This document shows positions 43,009-51,167 of a stretch of DNA of 64,000 nucleotides, one piece after another. Source of the stretch: Bacillus_BA songklensis (GTDB lineage: Bacteria; Bacillota; Bacilli; Bacillales; Bacillaceae_H). Made by a program: the position numbers and the translations under genes. Each line of letters starts with the position of its first letter. The first letter of the stretch is position 1. The stretch covers positions 496,001 to 560,000 of the forward strand of contig NZ_JBHRZT010000052.1 of assembly GCF_042649685.1 (NCBI RefSeq), read 5' to 3'. The notes beneath the pieces were generated by a model. The model was not told the origin of the DNA. It worked only from the letters and a program-made list of their open reading frames with translations, and searched no databases.

Positions 43009-43282
43009 ACTATCGCCTTTCTTAAACAAAATCTTTTCTTTCTCGAGGAAAAATAAATGGTAAAACATAAGCATTTTATTATAACATCACTTTTTTTGAT
43101 TTTGTTGGTGGAGGAATTTTTATTTTTAAGTCATTATACTCATTTTATCTTCAACGTCAGGTGGTAGAGTCCTATTATGTTCAGAAACAGCATTATGTCG
43201 TATCTGCACCAGAACCAGTCTATTTCATAGAAAAAGAGAAAGCAAGTATACAACTTTTGCTTTCTCCTAAATTTCATTTCAA

Positions 43283-44563
43283 CTAAACCGTTAGTTTACT
43301 TGGTTGCTTCACTTCCTGAAGTTGTTCCTTAATGAGAATTCCTCCAATCATGCCGAACATTGAGAATATGACTGGAATAATAAAACCGTAGTGGTATGCA
43401 ACACTACTTGAAGCAGTATGAAAATGGTCTAATACTTTCCCCAAAATGCTTGGTAATAGGACGGCGCTTAAAAATCCTCCCGTATTAGCAAATCCTGAGA
43501 CAACACCGACCTCCTTGATAGCAAAAGATTGGCGAACAATCGCGAATGTTAGAGCGCTTGCCCCATTTCCATAACCAATGATTAAGAAAAGAATAATAAG
43601 CATGAAAAATGGCGGCTTCCCACTGAATAAAAGAAAAGCAATCCAACTTAAAAAAATAATCATATGAACAACAATATAGGGTCGTTTTATCGATTCTAAA
43701 CGACTTGCAACCCAACTTGTTAGAGGAGCGCCAATGATTGCCCCAATAAGGCCGATCATAATGAGCTGACTCGCACCTGAGCGTGTCATTCCATACACAT
43801 GCATCCCATATGGAACTGCCCAAGAACCGATAAATCCTACATATGTACCGACGACGCCAAAGTGGCATAAGAATGCTGCCCATGCTTGACGACTAGAAAA
43901 TATGCGACGTAACATAACAAGAGTTTTTTCACGTTTTTGCTCCATTTTAACAGATGATATGTTGGTTACAGAATTGTTCTTCATCATTCGCTTTGGTTTT
44001 TTAACGAGTACAAAATAAAGGAGAATTCCACAAAGACATAAAATAATTCCCACTGTGAAAAATGGTGCTCTCCACCCCGATAAGGCTATCCATGTAGAAA
44101 AGGGAACAGTCGCCATCAAGAAACCAAGGCTCCCAATCATCCCTGCCAGACCAAGCAATCCGACAAATTCTTTCACTTTGAACCATTGGCTCAATATTAA
44201 CACCAAATTGATCCAAATTGTCGCATCCCCCATTCCTACCAATAATCTGGCAAGAAGCAGAACCAATTCATTTGGTGCAAGACTATAAATTAAAGTACCT
44301 AAACCATTAAGTAGTGTCCCTATAATAAGAAAAAGATTGGGACCAAAACGATCAGACAATATCCCAATCGGAATTTGCAAACCAGCGTAAGCCAAAAATT
44401 GAATACTCGTCAGTAATCCAATGGTAGATGCTGTAACATTGAACTCCTTCATTAATTGATCTGAAATTAATCCAGGCGCTGTTCTTTGACTAACGATTAA
44501 AAAATAAGTAAACAATACTGTGGCAAAAACAACCCATCTATACCTGCTTTTTTGTTTTTCCAA
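43283..44563 (-). CDS. Major facilitator superfamily transporter
   Basis: A 426-residue protein with 12 predicted helices. The loop motif GILSDRFGP lies after helix 2, and the N-terminal pattern (FLIVSQRTAPGLISDQL) is typical of the YycB/NarK-like and hexuronate-type MFS groups. A charged central loop with KKPKRMMKN separates the halves. No neighbouring gene reveals the substrate. It is probably transcribed alone. Confidence 0.85.
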   Translation of the reverse strand: MEKQKSRYRWVVFATVLFTYFLIVSQRTAPGLISDQLMKEFNVTASTIGLLTSIQFLAYAGLQIPIGILSDRFGPNLFLIIGTLLNGLGTLIYSLAPNELVLLLARLLVGMGDATIWINLVLILSQWFKVKEFVGLLGLAGMIGSLGFLMATVPFSTWIALSGWRAPFFTVGIILCLCGILLYFVLVKKPKRMMKNNSVTNISSVKMEQKREKTLVMLRRIFSSRQAWAAFLCHFGVVGTYVGFIGSWAVPYGMHVYGMTRSGASQLIMIGLIGAIIGAPLTSWVASRLESIKRPYIVVHMIIFLSWIAFLLFSGKPPFFMLIILFLIIGYGNGASALTFAIVRQSFAIKEVGVVSGFANTGGFLSAVLLPSILGKVLDHFHTASSSVAYHYGFIIPVIFSMFGMIGGILIKEQLQEVKQPSKLTV

Positions 44564-44853
44564 TGATCTCTACCCCTGCTAGATTTTACTTTCTTAATAT
44601 TATACTCTATATTTTCCAGATATAGATTTACTATTTAACATGGAGGCGTTTTCTTATTAAAAACATTTTATCGCTGTTAAGTTGCGAACACTTTATTTTT
44701 CCTTACCCCCTTTCCCATGTAAAACTTCCTCCTTTGATATCTTTAATTCTTAATACCTATATTGTTCCTTTGTGTTAGAGGTAATGGAAGGAGGGAAGAA
44801 GAGGCGAGAGAGGGACTCTTTTTCTCCATTTTGTGGAACAGATGAAAAGTCTC
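44564..44853. other. Intergenic region between divergent MFS genes
   Basis: No gene is seen. The 3' end holds the promoter and operator of the next gene. Confidence 0.5.
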
Positions 44854-44891
44854 TTGTTTTATTTTCAATAGGTTACTATAATAGTAGTAAC
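44854..44891 (+). promoter_or_regulatory. Sigma-A promoter with a palindromic operator
   Basis: TTGTTT (44854-44859), a 17-nt spacer, TATAAT (44877-44882). GTTACTA (44872-44878), 6 nt, TAGTAAC (44885-44891) is a perfect inverted repeat covering the -10 box, as expected for a repressor site. The TrmB-type regulator at 46142 is the nearest candidate to bind it. Confidence 0.75.
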
Positions 44892-44910
44892 TTTATAGAG
44901 GTGATCATAA

Positions 44911-46083
44911 ATGAATTTGAGTGTGTATATTTTAGCAATTTCAGCTTTTATCGTTGGAATCGTTGAATTGATTATTGGCGGTATTCTTGACCTGATCGCC
45001 AAAGATTTGCAAATTTCCATTAGTACGGCAGGTCAACTTATTTCAGTTTTCTCTTTGGCTTTTGCCATTGCGTCTCCGATTTTGTTAAATGCAACGGCGA
45101 AAATAGAGAGGAAGAAATTATATTTATGGACTTTGCTCATTTTCTTGATTGGAAATATGATGGCAGTATTCACTCCCGATTATGCGATCTTGATGCTTTC
45201 CAGAGTCGTATCAGCGGCGAGTGCTTCTTTGTTGATCGTTCTTTCCGTTACGATTGCATCAAGCATTGTAAAGCCGGAATATAAAGGAAGAGCGATCGGT
45301 GTTATTTACATGGGGATCAGCGGATCACTTGTGTTGGGTGTACCGATTGGAATGATGCTTGGCAATCTTTATGGCTGGAGAGCTCCTTTTGTCCTTATTT
45401 CGTTTTTGACCATTGTAGCGATGGTTAGCATTTCGCTGTTCTTAAAAGAAATAGCGCCTAATCCTATCGTTCCGCTGCGTGAACAGGTAAAAGCGCTGAG
45501 ACATTCAAAGGTTTTCAGTGCGCAGATGATTTCCGTCTTGATCCTGACTGGTCATTTAACGTTATATGCATACTTTACTCCATTTTTACAATCGACGTTG
45601 CACTTGAATTCCACCATGATCAGCATCATGTACTTCGTTTTCGGGATTGCGGCTGTCATGGGAGGAGGCATGGGCGGATGGGCTTCTGATAAAGTGGGAA
45701 CCGGAAGGGCCATTTTGACGATTATCCCTCTGTTTGCCGTGATGATGATTTTAATGCCGATTGTTACAAAGGCTTCGTTTGTTCTCTTTTTAGTGATCAT
45801 GGTGATGTGGAGTGCGTTAAGCTGGGCAATTTCACCGGCCCAACAAAACTATCTGATTCAAACATCTCCAGAGACGTCAGATATTCAGCTAAGTATCAAT
45901 AACTCTGCCTGCCATCTAGGGATTGCTTCCGGTTCGGCAATCGGCGGCATTGTAATCGAACAAAGCTCGATCATGTATAATTCCTGGGTAGGCGTTTTAT
46001 TTGTATTAGCTGCTTTAGTATGTGCTGTTTATTCCATCACACGACCTTCAGCCGCCGCGGTTGGAAACATGGTGCATGAGTAA
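44911..46083 (+). CDS. MFS exporter, AraJ/YdhP type (DHA1)
   Basis: A 390-residue protein with 12 helices, similar to sugar or drug efflux proteins of the AraJ/YdhP group. Features are a first helix with VGIVELIIGGIL, DYAILMLSRVVSAASASL in helix 4, the motif C-like GSLVLGVPIGMMLG in helix 5, and SDKVGTGRA between helices 8 and 9. AGAGGTG precedes the ATG. It has its own promoter and operator and ends against a TrmB-like regulator on the other strand. Confidence 0.88.
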   Translation: MNLSVYILAISAFIVGIVELIIGGILDLIAKDLQISISTAGQLISVFSLAFAIASPILLNATAKIERKKLYLWTLLIFLIGNMMAVFTPDYAILMLSRVVSAASASLLIVLSVTIASSIVKPEYKGRAIGVIYMGISGSLVLGVPIGMMLGNLYGWRAPFVLISFLTIVAMVSISLFLKEIAPNPIVPLREQVKALRHSKVFSAQMISVLILTGHLTLYAYFTPFLQSTLHLNSTMISIMYFVFGIAAVMGGGMGGWASDKVGTGRAILTIIPLFAVMMILMPIVTKASFVLFLVIMVMWSALSWAISPAQQNYLIQTSPETSDIQLSINNSACHLGIASGSAIGGIVIEQSSIMYNSWVGVLFVLAALVCAVYSITRPSAAAVGNMVHE

Positions 46084-46141
46084 TCTTCATTTTTTTGCAT
46101 CCGTTGAAAAAGGGATTTGCCATAACAGGCAAATCCCTTTT

Positions 46142-46900
46142 TTAATAACGCAATTTCATTAACAATGCCCTCATTTCTTCGTCATTCATGAGCTGGTCAT
46201 AAAATTTTTCCGTTACTTTTGCAAGAGCCAAATCATGATAGAAAAAGTCTGTGAAAAACTTGACAAACGGTTGAGACATCGTTTTCATTGCCTGCCATTG
46301 ATTATTCTCCACAACGGCAAAAATAATTTCCTTTTGGTCGGCAACAATGAGTCTTGACCTTTCCAATAAATGATGTTTTTCAGAAGGAATTAAGATATGT
46401 AAGTTTGATAATTGTGATGGGATTTCCCCGATCACAAGTCCCTCCACTGCTACGCCGTTCCGTTCTTTTTCTTCCAGCATAGACAAGTATTCCGAGAAAT
46501 CATCATGCCAGGCTGAAATTAAAATGGAATGCTGCGCTTCTTCTATCAGTTTTTTGCATTGAACAAGGATGGAAGAGTTTGATTTCAAATTCCAAACCCG
46601 ATCATCTGTAAATGTTCTCTTCTGTTTATTGCTTCTTAATTCATCGATATTCGTTTGAAATTCTTGTGTCAACTTTTTTATCGCCACTTCTAAAGGGAGG
46701 GCAGAGTAAAGCTTTTTTTTCTCGGATATCGTATCCATGACCATTCCCTTTTCAATCATGCGGGACAATACTTCATATATTTTGGCCTTTGGTACATGGG
46801 AATATTTGACGATGTTTGTTGCATCCATCGGCTCATCACTCGATACAAGAATTTCGTAAACGTTGCTTTCATATTGCGAGAAACCAAATTTTTGTAACAT
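46142..46900 (-). CDS. TrmB-family transcriptional regulator
   Basis: A 252-residue regulator with an N-terminal winged helix (FGFSQYESNVYEILVSS and HVPKAKIYEVLSRMIEKGMV) and a C-terminal PLD-like ligand-binding domain (AQHSILISAWHDDFSEYLSM), as in TrmB sugar-responsive regulators. AGGAGG precedes the ATG. A TnpB element ends 16 nt upstream of the start codon, so the native promoter has been displaced or replaced. The palindromic operator before the MFS gene is a likely target. The inducer is unknown. Confidence 0.82.
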   Translation of the reverse strand: MLQKFGFSQYESNVYEILVSSDEPMDATNIVKYSHVPKAKIYEVLSRMIEKGMVMDTISEKKKLYSALPLEVAIKKLTQEFQTNIDELRSNKQKRTFTDDRVWNLKSNSSILVQCKKLIEEAQHSILISAWHDDFSEYLSMLEEKERNGVAVEGLVIGEIPSQLSNLHILIPSEKHHLLERSRLIVADQKEIIFAVVENNQWQAMKTMSQPFVKFFTDFFYHDLALAKVTEKFYDQLMNDEEMRALLMKLRY

Positions 46901-46915
46901 GTTTCCTCCTAAAAA

Positions 46916-48243
46916 TTGAACTACTCACCGCTTAACATCCTTACGGGTTGTTTGAAGCGGGAGATTCCTAAGAACACCAGTGTATCCACCAGTTTTTGAT
47001 TAGGCGATCCCCGCAGTCCCTGCGGTTAGAAGTCTTACGGCTTCATTTTTAAGATTCAGGCTTGCGTTAATATCACGATTATGATGGGTATGGCACTTAG
47101 GACATTCCCATTCACGTAATCCGAGATTTTTAACGTCTTTGTTTTGATAGCCACAGCTGGAACAAAGTTGACTGCTGGCGAAGTTTTTTGCAACGGTTAC
47201 TACTTGTTTACCGTACCAATTCGCCTTGTATTCCATCATGCTTTTGAATTGTGACCAAGACACTTCACTGATGGCTTTTGCAAGATGATGGTTTTTCATC
47301 ATATTTAAAACGGACAAATCTTCCATCCCGATAATGTCGTGGTTTTTGACCATTTCGGTGGAGATTTTGTCTAGATAGTCTTTTCTTGCATTGGAAATCT
47401 TTTCATGGGTACGAGCGACTTTCTTTTTAGCTTTGTACCAATTCGCACCGCCTATGGTTCGTCTGCTCATCATTTTTTGTGCTTTGGCTAACTTTTGTTC
47501 CAGCGTGCGAAAAAACTTCGGATTGGAGTAAACCATCCCATCCGAAAGAATGGCAAAGTCTTTTAAGCCGACATCAACTCCGATAGCCGAATTAGTTTTG
47601 GGTAATTCCGTTACTTTCGATTCGGTGGCTAAAGAAACAAAATATTTGCCAGAAGGATTTCTTCTTACGGTTGCACTCAAAATTCGACCTTCGACTTCAC
47701 GACTTTTCGCAAAACGGACGTTCCCGAGTTTAGGCAATTTGATATAGTTGTCTATTACAGCGATATTTCCATTCGTATGCTTTGTTGTATAGGATTGAAC
47801 AGGATTCTTTTTTGACTTAAAACGTGGTTGTTTGTTTTGCTTTTTATAATAGCGGTCATAGGAATCAGCTAAATTCTCTACTGACTTTTGCAAGGCAATA
47901 CTATCTACTTCTTTCAAAAAAGAGTAATGCTTCTTTAGCTCAGGAAGTGATTTCACTGTTTCGTATTTGTTTAAGCACTTGCCTTTCCAGAAAAAAGTTA
48001 AAAACGAATCTTGAACAGCCGATGGTTTTGTTAATGAGTTCGATCTGTTTCTTATTTGGGTATAGGCGAAACTTGTAGGCTTTGTTCACTAGCATGAATC
48101 TCACCTCACGAATTAGGAACATTCGTTCTGATTATACCATCAAGAGGATCATTTTGGCTAATGCCAACCGCCATTCATCTCCCACCTACTCATTGGGCTG
48201 TGCCCTTCGCATTTCTTGAGGTGGGAGTCTTCTGTCGGAAATG
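46916..48243 (-). mobile_element. IS200/IS605-family TnpB element without TnpA
   Basis: The element runs on the minus strand from a left end next to TTTAT (48244-48248), with a hairpin CTCCCACC-GGTGGGAG, through tnpB, to a right end of about 80 nt with CTCCCGCTTCAAAC-TTAAGCGG and the terminal TTCAA. No TnpA transposase gene is present, so it is an IS1341-like unit. The right end would supply the guide RNA scaffold for TnpB. Confidence 0.8.
47000..48095 (-). pseudogene. tnpB: TnpB RNA-guided nuclease, frameshifted
   Basis: The N-terminal frame (MLVNKAYKFRLYPNKKQ to RFVFNFFLE) and the main frame (from KCLNKYETVKSLPELKKHY) join in different phases at a run of six T near 47990. The main frame retains the RuvC residues: D in IGVDVGLKDFA, E in IGMEDLSVLN, D in HNRDINASLNL, and the zinc ribbon CSSCG and CPKC. 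A single-base error in the T run would restore about 365 residues. Whether the gene is truly dead or mis-sequenced cannot be told. Confidence 0.8.
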
Positions 48244-48354
48244 ATAAAATAAATAACTTATAAGTCTCACTAAATTTTTCAACATTAGCTTGTGCTTTCT
48301 ATACTATTCACGGCTCTTTTGTTCTTACATCTTGAATCCGTCCGAAAAGGTTCC

Positions 48355-48414
48355 TAAAGAATGTAGCATGGGTGTTCTTTGTCCCTGTTACATTCTTTAT
48401 GTGGATTCATATAG
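48355..48414 (+). repeat. Two-hairpin element tail, copy 3 (hairpin B only)
   Basis: TAAAGAATGTA at 48355 pairs with TACATTCTTTA at 48389, with GGG-CCC also paired inside, followed by TGTGGATTCATATAG. The tail is identical to that of the copy at 22702-22716. Confidence 0.65.
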
Positions 48415-48617
48415 TGACTTATGTTTAAAAATAAAGGAATTGGTTCCTATTGTCAAAATGAAAAGCAATATAGTAGGGAATTAGTATATCAATGATTTTT
48501 TTATCGTTTAACTTGTCTTTTAGGCAAGGGAGAGGAGAAAAGTAAGAATTGTGAGCTAATTGCTGGTATACTATTTCCGTAATGGATGATTCATCTACTG
48601 AAATGGGGGAGACAAGG
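48415..48617. other. Intergenic region before the dehydrogenase gene
   Basis: No gene is supported. The dehydrogenase ribosome site GGGGGAG lies at 48605-48611. Confidence 0.45.
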
Positions 48618-49550
48618 TTGAACATTGAAAACATCCTGGTAACAGGACGTATTTACAAAGGGATTGAAAAGATTTTAGAAGCACGGCATCTGTCTAAAAA
48701 CCTCCGATTTTTGGAAGAAGATGAAGTGTCCCGTGATGATTTCTTATGGGCGGATGCTTATGTCAGTTTTCGGCCAACGGCTAATTTTGAATTCGGGAAC
48801 TTAAAATGGGTACATTCGTTAGGGGCTGGCGTCGATGCCTATTTGTTTCAACGAAAATGGGACGATCATGTACTGCTGACCCGCTCGGTTTGTTCGTTTG
48901 GAAGCCAGATCGGTGAATATTGTTTAAGTTACATATTAAGAGATTTACAATGTCATGAGACTTTTCAAAAGATGCAATCGCAAAAACGATGGGAGATGGT
49001 CGAGCCTGTTTCGTTACAAACCCAGACCGTTGTCGTCTATGGAACGGGGGAAATCGGACAGGAATTGGCAAAGGCTTTTTCATTATTGGGAATGATGGTG
49101 TATGGAGTTTCGTTAAGCGGGGCATCCAAATCTTATTTCAGACAAGTTGTGACTGTATCGGAAGCATCCGACCTTTTGATGCAAGCAGACTGGGTGGTTA
49201 GTACGCTGCCCCTTACGAGCGAAACGTATCAGCTTTTTTGTTCTTCCTTTTTTGCAAAGCTAAATAGTGCCGGCTTTATCAATGTAGGAAGAGGAGCAAC
49301 GGTGGACGAGCCGGCTTTGCTTGAGGCGCTGGAGAACGGAAGGGTGCGCCGAGCCGTTTTGGATGTGGTGAACAAAGAACCATTGCCGGATGAATCACCG
49401 CTGTGGGAGCATCCGAATCTCACCATTACACCGCATATTGCAGCGATTACGTCGCCGGGAGAAGCGGTGAAGTGCTTTATGGAGACACTTAATAAGATTG
49501 AAAAGAACGAGCCGCTGCTTAATCAAGTGGATATCAAAAAAGGCTATTAG
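48618..49550 (+). CDS. D-isomer-specific 2-hydroxyacid dehydrogenase
   Basis: NAD(P)-dependent 2-hydroxyacid dehydrogenase of 310 residues, closest in type to glyoxylate/hydroxypyruvate reductases. The nucleotide motif is VVVYGTGEIGQELA. The active site shows the glycine-Arg region INVGRGATVDE, Glu in DVVNKEPLPDES and His in TITPHIAAIT. The TTG start at 48618 is chosen because GGGGGAG lies 6-7 nt upstream; the ATG at 48603 overlaps that site. The Nudix gene follows 130 nt later. The natural substrate is not known. Confidence 0.87.
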   Translation: MNIENILVTGRIYKGIEKILEARHLSKNLRFLEEDEVSRDDFLWADAYVSFRPTANFEFGNLKWVHSLGAGVDAYLFQRKWDDHVLLTRSVCSFGSQIGEYCLSYILRDLQCHETFQKMQSQKRWEMVEPVSLQTQTVVVYGTGEIGQELAKAFSLLGMMVYGVSLSGASKSYFRQVVTVSEASDLLMQADWVVSTLPLTSETYQLFCSSFFAKLNSAGFINVGRGATVDEPALLEALENGRVRRAVLDVVNKEPLPDESPLWEHPNLTITPHIAAITSPGEAVKCFMETLNKIEKNEPLLNQVDIKKGY

Positions 49551-49683
49551 CGTAACCAGCACGCCTGTTAATTCGTTATATTTGTAAATCGTGATTTTGG
49601 CACAATCACACGGGCAGGCGGTGGATGGTTTATGATTATTTTTTTTATAATAGGCAGTATGAAAAGAAAAAGGAGCGGAAAAA

Positions 49684-50145
49684 ATGGTCAGAACTGCAGC
49701 AAAAGCGATCATCATTCATGAAGGAAAGCTGCTTGCGATTAAAATGCAAGGTGAGAATGGAGTATTGTATCTCCTTCCAGGCGGCGGACAGGAGCATGGG
49801 GAAAACTTACATGAAAATTTAAAGCGGGAATGTATGGAGGAAGTGGGCGTAGAGGTGGAAGTAGGGGAATTAAAATTCGTCCGCGATTATATCGAAAAAC
49901 ACCACAAACCGGAAAGCGACCGCGACTTTCATCAAGTGGAATTTTTATTTTCCTGTACATTAAAATCACCGGCTGAGGCTGTCAAATGCGGTACTGTTCC
50001 GGATGAAAAGCAAATAGGTGTAGAATGGCTTGCATTGGATGATTTAATGGATGTTCCTTTATACCCGCTTGCAATCCGGCCGCTTTTAATGCATATGACA
50101 GACCGTTATGCGAAACTTCCCGTTTATTTAGGGGATATTAACTAA
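49684..50145 (+). CDS. Nudix hydrolase
   Basis: A 153-residue hydrolase of nucleoside diphosphates linked to another group. The Nudix box is complete: G-x5-E-x7-RE-x2-EE-x-G, seen in GGQEHGENL and KRECMEEVGV. AAAGGAG precedes the ATG. The N-terminal strand (RTAAKAIIIHEGKLLAIKM) is typical of the fold. The substrate is not predictable. It ends directly in the composite repeat that acts as terminator. Confidence 0.9.
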   Translation: MVRTAAKAIIIHEGKLLAIKMQGENGVLYLLPGGGQEHGENLHENLKRECMEEVGVEVEVGELKFVRDYIEKHHKPESDRDFHQVEFLFSCTLKSPAEAVKCGTVPDEKQIGVEWLALDDLMDVPLYPLAIRPLLMHMTDRYAKLPVYLGDIN

Positions 50146-50146
50146 C

Positions 50147-50262
50147 AAAAGGGGTTGAGCCCAAACGACGAGGACCATGTCGTTTGGGCTCAACCCCTTT
50201 AAATGAAGCTTCATGGAAAATCCGGTAAAACCAACGATTTTCTTGACGGTTCATTAAATATC
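50147..50262. repeat. Composite palindromic repeat, copy F, serving as terminator
   Basis: A perfect 22-bp stem: 50148-50169 pairs with 50179-50200 (GGGGTTGAGCCCAAACGAC arm). It is followed by the second module, AAATGAAGCTTCATGG to CTTGACGGTTCATT. Copy H at 60464 has the same two modules in the same order. Confidence 0.8.
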
Positions 50263-50383
50263 GATCCATAATTTCTAACTGCTGTCGCCGTGCTTGTTAA
50301 AATATTTATCATTATAGACAACTTGTTGAATAGGAATATCCTTATAAAAAGAGTAATTAGTAAGAATGGGAGGAGGGAAGAAA

Positions 50384-50809
50384 TTGAATGTAAAAGTGAT
50401 GGAAACGCTTACAGAAGATGATGTAAAAAACCTTTATGATTTGTACCAGCAAGAATGGTGGACAAAAGGCCGAAAACTCAATGATATTAAGGAAATGCTC
50501 AAGCATACAAGTCTTGTAATCGGAATACAAGATGCAGAGGCAAATGAACTAATCGGTTTTGGAAGGGTATTAACGGATTATGTCTACAAAGCGCTTGTTT
50601 TAGATATTATCGTGAAGGGATCGCATCGGAAAAAAGGAATCGGCCAATATTTAATGAACTATATTTTACAGCATCATTCCTTACAGCATGTTCGCCATTT
50701 TGAGCTTTACTGTAGGCCGGAGATGGAAGGTTTTTATGAGTTGTTTGGTTTCTCAAAAGATACAGGTGGAGTCTATTTTATGAGAAGGAGTAGAGAGAAG
50801 GGTTTCTAG
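50384..50809 (+). CDS. GNAT family N-acetyltransferase
   Basis: A 141-residue acetyltransferase. The acetyl-CoA loop is seen in HRKKGIGQYLMNYIL (Q/R-x-x-G-x-G/A pattern), with the preceding strand LVLDIIVKGS and a final strand around FYELFGFSKDTGGVYFM. A TTG start at 50384 is favoured because GGGAGGAGGG lies 5-6 nt upstream; an ATG at 50366 is part of that site. It acts alone and its substrate is unknown. Confidence 0.82.
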   Translation: MNVKVMETLTEDDVKNLYDLYQQEWWTKGRKLNDIKEMLKHTSLVIGIQDAEANELIGFGRVLTDYVYKALVLDIIVKGSHRKKGIGQYLMNYILQHHSLQHVRHFELYCRPEMEGFYELFGFSKDTGGVYFMRRSREKGF

Positions 50810-51007
50810 ATTGGGTTTCTAGATCGGTTTTATATTTGTCTGTATAGATGATAGAAACGGGGTTTGCGATTTGAATCGTGAGCCTCTTTTTTATTTTTTT
50901 GTTTTAATGTAAATTTTCTCGTGGACATTATATATTTTTTAAATCTTCTCTATTTAATGAAAATCAAGGTTTCACAGTATAAAGTCCACCTATAACACTT
51001 CTGGATA
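50810..51007. other. Intergenic region, AT-rich
   Basis: No gene is seen. A loose hairpin with a T run (near 50856-50910, AACGGGGTTTGCGA to AATCGTGAGCC with TTTTTT) may terminate the GNAT gene. Confidence 0.4.
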
Positions 51008-51024
51008 TTTACACTAAATTAACA
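51008..51024 (+). promoter_or_regulatory. Possible PhoP box upstream of the nucleotidase gene
   Basis: TTTACA-CTAAA-TTAACA: two hexamers like TTAACA with a 5-nt spacer, the published arrangement of B. subtilis PhoP sites. Further TTTACA hexamers at 51050 and 51069 are out of phase. This suggests control by phosphate limitation, but the region is AT-rich and chance matches are likely. Confidence 0.4.
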
Positions 51025-51167
51025 AATAGATGCTAATTCATGACAATCATTTACAATTTAAAAAAATCTTTACAAAAATACCAATCTACTAATGATATAG
51101 TATTTTTGATTTAGTTCTTAATAGATTAATAGTAAAAAATACTTATTTCTAGAAGGGTGAATGATTG

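Noticed and set aside
43085..43286. A plus-strand frame encoding one hydrophobic helix and a polar tail (QVVESYYVQKQHYVV)
   Set aside because: It looks somewhat coding but has no usable start codon after GGTGGAGG and no recognised family; it may be a remnant and was not annotated as a gene.
51040..51080. Further PhoP hexamers at 51050 and 51069
   Set aside because: Their spacing (19 nt) does not fit the 11-nt period of PhoP repeats; only the pair at 51008-51024 was kept.
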